Shown here piece after piece: positions 17,406-26,451 of a DNA stretch of 64,000 bases; within the stretch, counting starts at the first letter, position 1, and the number at the start of each line of letters is the position of its first letter. The stretch comes from Acidovorax sp. DW039 (GTDB taxonomy: Bacteria; Pseudomonadota; Gammaproteobacteria; Burkholderiales; Burkholderiaceae_C). Location of the stretch: the NCBI RefSeq assembly GCF_037101375.1, contig NZ_AP029020.1:62001-126000 (forward strand). Direction: 5' to 3'. The position numbers and the translations under genes were made by a program. The notes beneath the pieces are model-generated. The model saw nothing but the letters and a program-made list of their open reading frames with translations. It did not search any database and was not told the DNA's origin.

Positions 17406-17789
17406 TCAACTTAAACCAACCGGCCTCCTCAAAACCCGGGGCGCTTCATACTGCAGGCGGCCCGAGATGTGAGCCGGAACATCGCAGGGTTCGAGCAATA
17501 GGGGGATGACGTATATGTCGGTTGGCTGCTTGTATCTGAGACGCTCGATGGCATCGTTTGCCTCGCGCTGCACAAAGCCTCGTTTGTCGACGCTTCTCTT
17601 GCTCAGAAGCAAGACAACTACATTGGCTTCACTGAATGCACGCTCAATTTCTGCCTCCCAGTTTTGGCCGGGAAGTAATTTTTTGACGTCCATCCAGGGC
17701 TCCGCTCCCTCTTGGGCGAGGAGCTCGTAATACTGCAGGGCGCGACCCCTATCTTCCTTCGCGTAGCTAACGAATACCTTCAAGGCCAA
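17406..17789 (-). pseudogene. TIR-domain protein, C-terminus cut by an IS
   Basis: From a TTG at 17789 with a good GGAGG 8 bp upstream, about 113 native residues form a bacterial TIR domain: KVFVSYAKEDRGRA (box 1), WMDVKKLLPGQNWEAEI, VVVLLLSKRSVDKRGFVQRE; the Glu in QREAND is at the place of the NADase catalytic Glu. After GRLQYEA (about 17449) the frame is IS sequence and stops at 17406. TIR proteins of this type usually have a further domain or act as immune effectors by NAD+ depletion. Loss of the C-terminus may inactivate it. An attC-like site lies just upstream, so it may be an old integron cassette. Confidence 0.75.
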
Positions 17790-17823
17790 GAGATGCCTCC
17801 AAGAAGCCGGTAGGGGACTGTAG

Positions 17824-17937
17824 GTCTAACGTCGGAGTTGACCGGCACGCAGCGGCAAGGCGCCGCGAGACGTATGCTCCCGCGCACGGCTTGCGGCGCC
17901 TTGCCGCTGCGTGTCCGCGTCGAACCAGCATTAGTGA
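17824..17937 (-). repeat. attC-like hairpin (21-bp perfect inverted repeat)
   Basis: Arms at 17846-17866 and 17893-17913 are perfectly complementary over 21 bases with a 26-nt loop. On the minus strand the outer part ends in GTTAGAC, a perfect integron core site (GTTRRRY), 35 bp before the TIR gene start. The opposite outer end reads CTAAT, one base off the inverse core. Partial outer pairing (CTAAC...GG..TTGA against the other side) fits the bulged attC layout. I see no integrase of the IntI type in the window, so this remains a likely but unproven attC site. Confidence 0.5.
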
Positions 17938-18228
17938 GAGAACTAAACCAACCACCGGGCAGGGGAATGCCAGTGAGAGAACATAACCACCGGAAGCCGT
18001 TGGTGCGATTGGGTTCGTTGCCCTGACCGCTTTCGCGAACCGGGAATTCCGCGATTGGCGGGGCAATCTGGAGTTTCGGCCAAGAAGCTGGCGTCGGAGG
18101 CGGGTCGAATTCGGGATTCTTTGCCGGGTGGCGGCCGCGAAATCTCACATTTCCGCCTGGCGATTTCTGCGAGGTTGGCTGGGCGCAACAACGGGGCGCT
18201 CCGGGTACCCCGCCGCCACACGCTCCCC

Positions 18229-20412
18229 TTAGTTCTCGAGCGCCAGCCTCGCGAGCTTCTCCAGCACGCTCATCTTCGAATTGTCGCCACCGACCAGGAC
18301 TCCGTTGGTCATGGTGTGCAGGTACAGCTGCACCAGAGGCAGGTCCAAGAGGCCGGCCATCGTGAGCGCCCCACCGGCACCGTAGTGCATCACGTCTCGC
18401 ATTCCGGAGAGCGCATCGCCCGAGCCGCTGACACCGCCCTCTGGGGGCACGAACACCCGCACGTACGTCCCGCAGTCCTGCACGGGCATGCGCAAGCCCA
18501 CCCGCTCGCCGTGCTTTGCGTGCTCGGGTTTGAGCATGGAGATGTAGTACGGGAGCAGGTTGAACTCGCGCCCCTTCGACAGAAATCGTGCCTTGCTTCC
18601 TTCCTCACGCCGCTCGGCGAGGTGGCCGTCCTGAGCGGCAATGGCGTGCTCGATGCCTTCGTAGGCGTCGTTCAGGATGATTTTGGGAACAAAGGCGCCA
18701 GCCCAGACGGTCAGGCGCTCCCTGGTGGCTTGGTCGACCACCCAGAACTGGCCGTCGCGGACGGCGTCCTTGCCTTGCTCCTGCAGGAAGTCGTACTCGA
18801 ACACCAGATCCAGCACTGCGCCGCTGTTGCCCCAGGGCGTGCGGCGCACGCGAACAACTTCGATGGTGTCGCCGAGCACGCGCACGTCGACCGCGGCAAT
18901 GGTTTGCTCAGGGTCCGCGCGGCCGGGGAGGCGCGTGCGACGGGTAGCCAGCAACGTGAGGCTCGCCGGCGTACCGGGCGGCATGGAAGGCACCATGACC
19001 GGCTTGCGACCGAGGAGCACTTCCTTCAGGGACAGCTCCACCAGGCAGCGCTTCAGGGCCTCCTGCAGCTGTCGGCCTTCTGCGTTGTCAGCCTTGCCCG
19101 GCCGAAGGGACGCCAGGTCCTTGGGACCGTAGTCAAGGCCTTGTGTCGCCACCACGAAGGTGTCACGGGCGAGCAGGTGCCGGTACTTGGCCTCCGTGTA
19201 GGGGTCAGCCTTGCCTTCGCCTTTCGCCAGCGCCGTATAGGCGGCTGACGTCTTCGCGGGCTGAAGCTCGGTGGACGGTGCCTTGGCCAACCGGACGCTC
19301 CCCAGGTCCTCGTCACCCTGGCCGTTCAGGAAGAGGTAGTTGACGTTGGGCAGGAGCTCGTCGGGAACCGCGGCGGCCACTTGCAGGTCAGGTGCAGGAA
19401 AGTGAGTCTTCTTGCCGCCGGCGATGTGGTAGCCCGGAAGGTACTCAGGGAAGCGCGCCAGCGGCGCCAGCGCGTCGGCGTCCAGCGCTTCAGCCGTGGC
19501 GTTCACCACGGTCAGAGGCTGCTGCAGGCTGGCCAGCGGCTCTAGCGGGATGTAGGCGTCATCCACGCAGTGCGTGGCGGCGAAGGTCTCGCGTGCGAAC
19601 GGGACGCCAGCCTTGGTGAAGAGCCGGATGGCGAACTCGGTCAGAAGGTTCAGGTAGTAGAAGCGCGACCGGCGAATCTTGTCTGTGTCGAGGCTCAGCC
19701 CCTCCATCGGCGACTTGCGACCGTCCTGCTCGAAGAATTCGTCTGGAACGATGCGGGTCACGCCAACGAGGAAGCCCTCGCCGGCGCTGGCCAGTCGGGT
19801 AGCTGCCGCCGTCTCGGCGGACGCGGTGGCTTTGCGTGAAAACCGCTTGGCGGTGACATCACAAAGCAGGAGTCCGTGCTTCGTGTTGACCGAGTACTCC
19901 GCCTCCGCCAGCTGCAGGTATTTTTTCGAAGCCTGGCTGGCGCTTCCCAAATACACGCCGGGTCCGAACCCGCCACCGACGAACGTGTCCTGCGCATCCA
20001 GGGCAGACGATTCAATCAGCTCTTTCAGCAGCATCAGCTCGATGAACTTGCCCGGGCTGCCTGCCACGGCGTCCAGCATCGTCTGAGCGTCGAGCCTCGG
20101 CCGCGGTCCCAGGTACCACGCGTCCTTGCTGGACATGGAGAAAGACAGCTTCAGGGCTGCGTCGCCGTCAAGACCCAGCTCCTTGGCAATCTGCACTCGC
20201 ACGAGCTTCGCGCGGTGTCGGAAGAAGCTCACCCCCTTGGGCGAGTCCTCCGTCGCTCTTGGCAGCGGGATAGCAATCGGGACCAGCAGGCTGCCCTGGG
20301 TGGCCTGCCACCTCGCAAGTGCACGGGCGGCCTCGGCGACAGGCACGGTGAACCGCAGCGCGCTCAGGCGGGCGTGCGCAACCTCGTTGGGGTCAAGACG
20401 GCGAATCGGCAT
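18229..20412 (-). CDS. Large unrecognised protein, last gene of the island operon
   Basis: 727 residues from the ATG at 20412, which overlaps the helicase stop as TAATG; I reject the longer frame to 20811, which is antisense-shadow sequence of the helicase gene. The protein is soluble with mixed alpha/beta predicted content and no signal peptide. Visible segments: GKFIELMLLKELIESS with GGGFGPGVYLG at about 125-165, IAAVDVRVLGDTIEVVRVRR at about 530, and a C-terminal HYGAGGALTMAGLLDLPLVQLYLHTM. I could not assign a fold or enzyme class. The 4-gene order suggests a partner of the helicase-nuclease, perhaps a sensor or scaffold, but that is inference. Confidence 0.75.
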   Translation of the reverse strand: MPIRRLDPNEVAHARLSALRFTVPVAEAARALARWQATQGSLLVPIAIPLPRATEDSPKGVSFFRHRAKLVRVQIAKELGLDGDAALKLSFSMSSKDAWYLGPRPRLDAQTMLDAVAGSPGKFIELMLLKELIESSALDAQDTFVGGGFGPGVYLGSASQASKKYLQLAEAEYSVNTKHGLLLCDVTAKRFSRKATASAETAAATRLASAGEGFLVGVTRIVPDEFFEQDGRKSPMEGLSLDTDKIRRSRFYYLNLLTEFAIRLFTKAGVPFARETFAATHCVDDAYIPLEPLASLQQPLTVVNATAEALDADALAPLARFPEYLPGYHIAGGKKTHFPAPDLQVAAAVPDELLPNVNYLFLNGQGDEDLGSVRLAKAPSTELQPAKTSAAYTALAKGEGKADPYTEAKYRHLLARDTFVVATQGLDYGPKDLASLRPGKADNAEGRQLQEALKRCLVELSLKEVLLGRKPVMVPSMPPGTPASLTLLATRRTRLPGRADPEQTIAAVDVRVLGDTIEVVRVRRTPWGNSGAVLDLVFEYDFLQEQGKDAVRDGQFWVVDQATRERLTVWAGAFVPKIILNDAYEGIEHAIAAQDGHLAERREEGSKARFLSKGREFNLLPYYISMLKPEHAKHGERVGLRMPVQDCGTYVRVFVPPEGGVSGSGDALSGMRDVMHYGAGGALTMAGLLDLPLVQLYLHTMTNGVLVGGDNSKMSVLEKLARLALEN

Positions 20413-23400
20413 TACTTCCCCAGAACCGCTTCGCGGAGGTTGGCGTTTGGCATCCACAGGTCGGTGCCGGTGTTCGGCACGTACAGGGACATGAACCGAA
20501 TGGTTCCGGCCGGCGGCTTGGTCACCGCAAACTTGTGGGCGCCAAAGAGGTTCACGTACAGCGCATGTACTTTGTGGTCGGGAAGGAGCTCGCGCAGGCG
20601 CTGGTGCTTCTTCTCGGCTTCTTCCTGGAGCTGCTGCTTCTTGAAGCTGTCGGTGCTGCGCGCCCAGTTCTTCAGGTCCACAGCCACCAGCACGCCGGGC
20701 TGCGGCACGAGGTAGTAGTCGAACAGCTGGTAGAGCTCCGCGTAAAGCGGGTGGTCCGCAAGGGGCAGGTACTCGACCGGGCCGCCACCCAGCTGCAGGC
20801 TCTTCGGCCACACATTGAACTGGGCTCCGATGTACTGCTCGAACTCCAGCTCCGCGACGTACCCCTTCATGATTTCAGTCACGAACCAGGGCTGCGGCAG
20901 CAGGCGCTTGGTCTTGTCCGCGAGCTTGAAGCCGCGCCACTCCTTCAGCAGGCCTTGCGTGCTGGACGACAGCTGGCTGATGAGCCCTTCCGGCGCCACC
21001 ATGCCAATCCAGTTGTAGGCGTCAGCACCGTCCGCAGCGTCCGTGATGACCCGCTCCACCATGCCCGCGGCACCGAAGTCGACGGTGTACGCGTCTGCCA
21101 TGGCTGGCACCTCGACGAAGCAGCCGTCCCGGTACTCTGCGGGCATCCCGGCAGCTGCGAGCTTCTCCAGGTACTTCAGCGGGTCGCTGAACATCAGCGA
21201 ATCGAACATGCGCTGCCAGGTCGTGCGCGCTGCCGGGTCGGAACGGAAGCGCGCCGGCGTCTGGCTGGTGAACTTCCGGAATGCGACTGCCTTCTTGAGG
21301 CTGTCCCGGTGGTCGGCCTGCCGCTTGTCGTCAGAGGGGAAGATGCCGGTCTCGATGTTGTGCACGCGAATCTGCTCCAGCACCGCGCGCTGGGCGGGCG
21401 ACGCCCGCTTTCGCAGCTCCGGCGCATGCCGCAGTCCCAGGTGCACCATGCGTGCCGCTTCTGAGCTCACGTACAGGTGCTGCGTCGGCATCTGCTCGTT
21501 GGAGCGCTCGCCGCGCCCCAGCGCCTGAAAGACGGTTCGCGTGATGTCGATGAAGTGCTCCTTGCGCAGCCGGCGCCACTTGTTGCGCGAGTACTCGAAC
21601 AGCAGGTCGCCCTTCGACATGGACGCCCAGTTCTCGTTCTCGTCCCGAATCACCTGGGCGAAGCTCTGGAACATCTCCATCGAGAAGCCTGCGGACCCAG
21701 GGCGCGTGTGCCGGGTGTAGTACGGGTCGTTCAGCAAGCAGAACAGCTCAAAGTCCTGCTTCTTGCCGTGGTGGCGGGTCAGGAAGTTGATGCCGCGCGA
21801 CGCTGACTTGTAGGCAGTCCACAGCAGCAGCTTCTTGTTGCTGATGTCCAGGGCCTTCTCGAGGTCCTCGCTGAATAGGCCCTTGTCATCCTCTTCCTCG
21901 AGCGCGCCCGTCTTCGTCTTGTCACGCTTGCGGAAGCGCGCGGCGGAGTACAGGACGACCGTGATGTCGTCGGTGGGCCCGAAATCACGGTAGCTGGGAA
22001 GCGCGCGCGGGTGGATGGTGAAGAGCTCACCCGTCGTGTCGTTCTGGGTCACCAGCCCGGTATGCTGGTTGGCCAAGCGCATCAGGCACTTGCGCACGTG
22101 CTGCGTGGTCTGGCACAGGACCAGGCCCGAGCGCATCGACGTGGACAGCATCTTGTCGAGGCTTGCCACCAGGCCGGTGAGTTCGTCGCGCTTGTAGCTG
22201 TTCATCTGCGCATAGCCGGGCTCATCCTTCTTCGGCCTTGCGTCTTCGAACACCTGCAGCAGGCCCTTGAAGCTGCGAGAAACGGCGAAAGTTCGTGCCG
22301 GGTCGCGGTCGTCCAAGATGACGACTTTCCGCTCACGCCGTTTGAGCTGCTTCTCGGCATGAGCGGACACCACCTCCAGCTCGTCCTCTCCCATTTCGGC
22401 GAACAGGCCGCCGCGGGATTCCAGGCACCGCTTCAGGTGCTGCGTGTTGAAGGCGCCAGACGACGCGGACTGAAGGCCGCCGGTGGCGCTCATCAAGTAC
22501 ACGCCGTTCGTGCGGCCGAGTGCGTGAACGATGTCTTCTTCGGGGGTAGCACGCAGCGACGTGATGGTCAGCGTCAAGCTGACGTCCGCCGTCATGTTGT
22601 ATTCCTCGTGCTGGTTCCGGCTCTCCTCGAGCGTGACCACGCTCTTGGTGTCCTTGAACAGGAACGTGTCCGTCAGCAGCTCCTTGTCGCTGGTCTCAGC
22701 CGCGAGGCCTTCCTCCGTCGCGCGACCATCGAACAGACGACGAACGTCGGAGCGGAAGCGGTCCAGGCTCGGGTAGCGCTCCTGGTCGGTCTTGGACATC
22801 TCGATGGCGTTCTCGCCGCTGGTGGCGGCCAGCACCGACGCCATGAAGACCACCAGGTTCAAGTAGTCGAGCAGCGTGAACGCGTCCGCAGGCACGTCGC
22901 CGTCGTGGTAGTCCAGCCGAATGGTCTGGTGGGCGGTGTCACGGGTCAGCTGCACTTGGCGCAGGAACTCCGTGTCCATGACGCTGGCGGATTCTGTGAA
23001 GAACGTCTGCCCGGGCTGGTCCAGGACCTCGCCGTAGGTCGACCGGCTCATGGTAAAGAACTTCTTATTGGCGACCAGCTCGTGCAGGTCCCGGAAGGTC
23101 TCGTAGGCGGTGCTGCCCTGGCGCGTGATGGTGAGGACGTAGTCTCGGATGCGCTTGAGGACCCGGGCCTTCTGCCGGAACCGCTTGAAGTCGGCGTGGG
23201 CGTCGTTGCGGTCATGGAGCTGCGCAAGGACCAGCAGCAGCTCGTTGTCATCGAACCGAGTGGCCGTTGCCGGTGCCTGGGCGGTCAGGTGCTTGCGCAG
23301 GATTTCCACCCGGCGCGCGTCGTTGATGTACTTCGCGCTGGTGCGGGACACCTCCATCGCGAATTCATCCTCGACGGCCTTGCTGACTAGTGCGAAGTGC

Positions 23401-24530
23401 TCAAGGTGGTCGTACACCTTCGTGGCCAGGGCGAGGTCCGTCGGGCCGTCGCGCCGCAGCTTTTCGAAGGCCATGGGCCAGCGCAGGTCGAAGTACTGGA
23501 AGAACTCGGAGATGACCAGGTTCAGGTCGTTGCGCCCGCCGGAGTTCACCACGGACTTGCGCTGGTCGAAGAGGTACCAGTAGGAGTCTTCTTCCTCGTC
23601 GACGAAGGTGACGACGCGGGCGGAGTCCGGCCGGCCAGAGACCAGCCGGCCGAAGTAGCTGCCGTCCCGGTTCAGTTCTTCCAGGAAGAGCGGCAGGTTG
23701 TCGTACTTGTGCGCCTTGAAGCCGCCCTTGCCGTCAGGACCGTAGACCTGGTGGCCGACCTGCGCCTTGGAGGCGGTGCTAACGATGACGCCCGGGTTGT
23801 CGAGGAAGGCCTGCAGGGGGTGCAGCCGGCGAACCAGTTCAGCGACTTCCTTCGCCCGCATGAACCGGTCGGCGTCCTGCTTCAAGTGGCGCGTCTCGAC
23901 GTCCAACTTGATGAGACGCCAGACCAGGCCGTCCGCCAACGTGCGGGCCCGCTGTGCGGCCTTGATGTAGGCCGTTCGGGTGTCCTCGTACGTGTCGTCC
24001 GAGGTGGCCATGGTCAGGAAGTTTGACTTCTCGCAGTAGAGCGCCTTCTGCCGGAGCTCGTTGACCCGCGCGCGAACGCTCTTGTCCGTGTCGGCGTGCT
24101 TGACAGATGTCTCCAGCCGCGGGAACAGGTTCTGGTGCCGCTCGAGCCAGCCGACGAGCGCCAGGCAGGCTTGGAAGAAGCTGCGGTCGTTCAGGTGGTA
24201 CTCGATTGAGTACAGGCGGTGCATGGGAATGGCGAAGCCCCGCTCCTTGATGGCGGCTTCGATTTCGTCGGCGTACTCGCCCACCTTCTGGTGCTTGGCC
24301 AGTTCGTCGCTGAAGCCGGCAACGAGCGACTGCAGCGGGGCGATGAACACCGGGATGACATCGCACTTGGTGAACAGCTCGATGCTGAACGCCGCGGCGG
24401 TGTAGGTCTTGCCGAACCCGGTGTACCAGTTCAGCAGTTTGACGAAGGGACGCTCAGAGGCCTTGAGATACGGCTCCTTGAAGCCTCTCTGGAAAATAGC
24501 GCTGGCGGTCCTGGGGATCTTGAAGCTCAT
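20412..24530 (-). CDS. SF2 helicase fused to a PD-(D/E)xK-like nuclease
   Basis: 1372 residues. Helicase motifs in order: NWYTGFGKTYTA (Walker A, about 34-45), IAPLQSL (Ia), TFVDEEED (Walker B, 308-315), YLMSATGG (motif III, 678-685), GLVLCQTTQH (IV, ~801), LLWTAYKSASRGINFL (V, ~901-916) and a QVIRDEN segment near VI. The C-terminal ~150 residues contain E.EFEQYIGAQF, LFDYYL and VAVDLKNW (about 1270-1289), which fit D...DxK of the PD-(D/E)xK nuclease fold. The start overlaps the stop of the preceding gene (ATGA) and the end overlaps the next start, so all three are translated as a unit. An ATP-driven DNA-processing and cutting role, as in restriction-like defence, is the best reading. Confidence 0.8.
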   Translation of the reverse strand: MSFKIPRTASAIFQRGFKEPYLKASERPFVKLLNWYTGFGKTYTAAAFSIELFTKCDVIPVFIAPLQSLVAGFSDELAKHQKVGEYADEIEAAIKERGFAIPMHRLYSIEYHLNDRSFFQACLALVGWLERHQNLFPRLETSVKHADTDKSVRARVNELRQKALYCEKSNFLTMATSDDTYEDTRTAYIKAAQRARTLADGLVWRLIKLDVETRHLKQDADRFMRAKEVAELVRRLHPLQAFLDNPGVIVSTASKAQVGHQVYGPDGKGGFKAHKYDNLPLFLEELNRDGSYFGRLVSGRPDSARVVTFVDEEEDSYWYLFDQRKSVVNSGGRNDLNLVISEFFQYFDLRWPMAFEKLRRDGPTDLALATKVYDHLEHFALVSKAVEDEFAMEVSRTSAKYINDARRVEILRKHLTAQAPATATRFDDNELLLVLAQLHDRNDAHADFKRFRQKARVLKRIRDYVLTITRQGSTAYETFRDLHELVANKKFFTMSRSTYGEVLDQPGQTFFTESASVMDTEFLRQVQLTRDTAHQTIRLDYHDGDVPADAFTLLDYLNLVVFMASVLAATSGENAIEMSKTDQERYPSLDRFRSDVRRLFDGRATEEGLAAETSDKELLTDTFLFKDTKSVVTLEESRNQHEEYNMTADVSLTLTITSLRATPEEDIVHALGRTNGVYLMSATGGLQSASSGAFNTQHLKRCLESRGGLFAEMGEDELEVVSAHAEKQLKRRERKVVILDDRDPARTFAVSRSFKGLLQVFEDARPKKDEPGYAQMNSYKRDELTGLVASLDKMLSTSMRSGLVLCQTTQHVRKCLMRLANQHTGLVTQNDTTGELFTIHPRALPSYRDFGPTDDITVVLYSAARFRKRDKTKTGALEEEDDKGLFSEDLEKALDISNKKLLLWTAYKSASRGINFLTRHHGKKQDFELFCLLNDPYYTRHTRPGSAGFSMEMFQSFAQVIRDENENWASMSKGDLLFEYSRNKWRRLRKEHFIDITRTVFQALGRGERSNEQMPTQHLYVSSEAARMVHLGLRHAPELRKRASPAQRAVLEQIRVHNIETGIFPSDDKRQADHRDSLKKAVAFRKFTSQTPARFRSDPAARTTWQRMFDSLMFSDPLKYLEKLAAAGMPAEYRDGCFVEVPAMADAYTVDFGAAGMVERVITDAADGADAYNWIGMVAPEGLISQLSSSTQGLLKEWRGFKLADKTKRLLPQPWFVTEIMKGYVAELEFEQYIGAQFNVWPKSLQLGGGPVEYLPLADHPLYAELYQLFDYYLVPQPGVLVAVDLKNWARSTDSFKKQQLQEEAEKKHQRLRELLPDHKVHALYVNLFGAHKFAVTKPPAGTIRFMSLYVPNTGTDLWMPNANLREAVLGK

Positions 24531-26218
24531 TTGGCTTCCTCCTCGTCCCCGTTTAGCGAACCAGAGAACGCATTTTTCGTCCCCCGGGGCACTGACTCCG
24601 CATAGTCGATGTCCAGGAGCAGCGCCCGGCAGGCCCGGATGTAGCGCTCCTTGCCGTCCTTCCCGTTCCGGGTGACCCAGCGGGCAAGCGTGGTGAGCCC
24701 GCCGTACGCGACTAGACCGAGCTTCGCCAGACCATCAAGGAGGTCCTTCCCGGCCCCGGCGCTAATCAGGTAAGGGCTGTGCCGCGGCATGACGAAGTTG
24801 ATGGGCGCGTCGTCGTCCCGAGCGTCCATCCGCAGGGAGACGCAGAAGCTGTTCACGAGCTCCTGCGCCTTCTCTGCGCGCTCATCGTCCAGGCCTCTCG
24901 GCATGATGGGCTCGACGTCTTCAATGCGCGATACCAGCGCTCGCTGCAAGCCATCGTCCTGGAGCAAGGCGAGTTGCTTGCGCGCCGGCAGCAGGATGAA
25001 CGACTGCGGGTCGTCGGCGTTCAACTCTGTCGACAGGTTCTCGAACGCGCGCAGGCTGAGCTTCTCGCCGGTCTTTCGCATACCGAGCGCCTGGTCGACG
25101 ACCTCCCGCGGAACGCGGTCAGCCAGGACATGCGCGGACACCGCGCCCCAATGCACCATGACATCAGGCCGTTCTGAGTCGAACACCTGCATCCGACGGA
25201 CGGTGTCCTCCGGAACCATGTAGTTCCGGTTCCGGACGATGCGGTTGCGACGGCGCAGCAGCTTCGCGGTTTCGTCGCGGGTCAGCTCTCGCGTGGCAAT
25301 CTGAGGAACTGCTCCACCCGTCGACCGCAACGTCTGCAACTGCCACCGGTACCGCTTTGTGGGCGAGCACACCCAGTCCAGGCCGTCCAGCTCAATCGGC
25401 GATGCGGGCTCCAGGTGGCTGTCCTCCATCAGGTTCACGAGCTCGCGCCAGCACTGAAGCTCGTTGCCCCGTGCCACTTCGGCCGCCGAGTACGGTCCCG
25501 GGTCGCAGTCCAAGACGACAAGCTCGCTGTTGAGCGGGTCGTCTGGGTGTCCCTCCGGATGGGGGTTCTGAAGGCAGTACTGAATTGCGGCCACGCCGTC
25601 GACGATTGCCTGGTGCTCGGATTCCTCGAACCGCCGGCGCACGCGTTCGGCAGCGGTCACCGCGGCGCGCAGCTGGCTGGAATCATCCATGTCCCACACA
25701 ATTTCCAGCAGCGGCACGCGTCGGCCAACTGCGTTGTGGGCCTCGAGGAGGGGCTGTTGGATGCCCAAGGCGCCCGGCATGAACACGAACCGGTAACTCC
25801 GGAGCCCCTTCGCCTTGATGTCGCCAAGGAAGTAGTCGGAGATGACGTCTACCGCGTCGTCCCAGTCCTCGAGCTCGCGATTCAGCCAGGTGGCGGCATG
25901 GAAGCGAAGGGAGAGGGGCTTCTTCGTGGAAACTGACCCGCCCTCATGCCAGCTCTTGAAGCCGGCGAGTTGCGCGGCGAGCTGGAGGGCGTTGGTGTGC
26001 TTAAGTGCGATGCCCCGGGCCTGCAGGGCCGCTCGCAGCTGCTTTGCGAGCGCCTTGACCTCAGACCCGGGCTGCAGCCCGAGGTCGCGAACGATTGCCA
26101 GTGCGTCAGCGCTGGAGAACCGAGGGGTTTTGAGTTGGACGAAGGTCCACAGCGCCATGGCGCGGGACTCGTCATCGAGAGGATGGGCGGCGTAGGCCGC
26201 AGAGGCAATGGCTGTCAC
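24527..26218 (-). CDS. Island protein B, paralogue of the upstream gene
   Basis: 563 residues from a GTG with GGAG seven bases upstream. The N-terminus (ALWTFVQLKTPRFSSADALAI at about 22-42, then LAKQLRAALQARGIALKHTN) ends in a segment AGFKSWHEG. This resembles the small 'glyoxalase-related' domain that I recall from Pfam (Glyoxalase_8); the assignment is from memory. The middle (SELVVLDCDPGPYSAAEVAR; ELTRDETAKLLRRRNRIVRN) aligns with the neighbour gene. No membrane segment. The pair must have arisen by duplication together with the leader. Function unknown; the ATGA overlap with the helicase argues for a shared complex. Confidence 0.78.
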   Translation of the reverse strand: MTAIASAAYAAHPLDDESRAMALWTFVQLKTPRFSSADALAIVRDLGLQPGSEVKALAKQLRAALQARGIALKHTNALQLAAQLAGFKSWHEGGSVSTKKPLSLRFHAATWLNRELEDWDDAVDVISDYFLGDIKAKGLRSYRFVFMPGALGIQQPLLEAHNAVGRRVPLLEIVWDMDDSSQLRAAVTAAERVRRRFEESEHQAIVDGVAAIQYCLQNPHPEGHPDDPLNSELVVLDCDPGPYSAAEVARGNELQCWRELVNLMEDSHLEPASPIELDGLDWVCSPTKRYRWQLQTLRSTGGAVPQIATRELTRDETAKLLRRRNRIVRNRNYMVPEDTVRRMQVFDSERPDVMVHWGAVSAHVLADRVPREVVDQALGMRKTGEKLSLRAFENLSTELNADDPQSFILLPARKQLALLQDDGLQRALVSRIEDVEPIMPRGLDDERAEKAQELVNSFCVSLRMDARDDDAPINFVMPRHSPYLISAGAGKDLLDGLAKLGLVAYGGLTTLARWVTRNGKDGKERYIRACRALLLDIDYAESVPRGTKNAFSGSLNGDEEEAK

Positions 26219-26451
26219 TGATGAGCTCCATACGGAAAGCCACTCGGGACGGCACGCGTTGTCCGGCTTTCCTGAAACTCACCAAGCCGGGATTCGATTC
26301 GGTACTACCAACTGGCTTTGCCGGTTGCTCGGGGCCGCACCACCGAGCTAGCGTGCACTGACAGGCGCCAACTTGCCTACGATTCGGCTACGAACCGCGC
26401 TTTGATATTACTGAAATTGCTGAGGCGGAGCAAGCCTGCCCCGCTTTCAGG
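26219..26451 (-). promoter_or_regulatory. Duplicated non-coding leader, copy 1
   Basis: This intergenic stretch shares blocks with 28117-28338. GACAACGCGTGCCGTCCC (18 nt, minus strand, 26246-26263) is identical and starts 28 nt upstream of the start codon in this copy, 29 nt in the other. GGCAAGTTGGCGCC (26364-26377) is also identical. A third block (26381-26398) forms a small hairpin, seven pairs in copy 2. The spacing between blocks differs by only 9 nt. Both copies precede a GTG start with GGAGCTCA. A structured leader, an operator for autoregulation or a small RNA are all possible. Confidence 0.65.

Larger units (their letters stand above)
16119..17448 (+). mobile_element. IS3-family insertion sequence, complete
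   Basis: 1,330 bp bounded by imperfect inverted repeats TGAATCGCCCCGGG (left) and, inverted, TGAAGCGCCCCGGG (right). It carries overlapping orfA and orfB. The flanking trinucleotides (AAG, TAC) do not match, so no target duplication is visible; recombination between copies or a flank deletion is likely. The right end truncates the TIR-domain gene. Confidence 0.85.

Noticed and set aside
18229..20412. Argonaute/pPIWI-RE identity for the 727-residue protein
   Set aside because: It pairs with a helicase-nuclease, as pPIWI-RE systems do, but I see no PIWI catalytic or R-E signature and the helicase is not DinG-like. Kept as unknown.
18229..20811. An 860-codon frame for the last island gene
   Set aside because: The first ~133 codons lie inside the helicase gene and read as shadow sequence. 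The ATG at 20412 overlaps the helicase stop (TAATG), which is a better start.
22011..23390. 459-codon plus-strand frame inside the helicase gene
   Set aside because: Antisense shadow; the composition follows the codons of the helicase and no motif is seen.
26219..26451. tRNA-like T-arm (GGGATTCGATTC) in the first leader
   Set aside because: No acceptor stem, anticodon arm or CCA site fits, and the second leader copy does not keep the motif.
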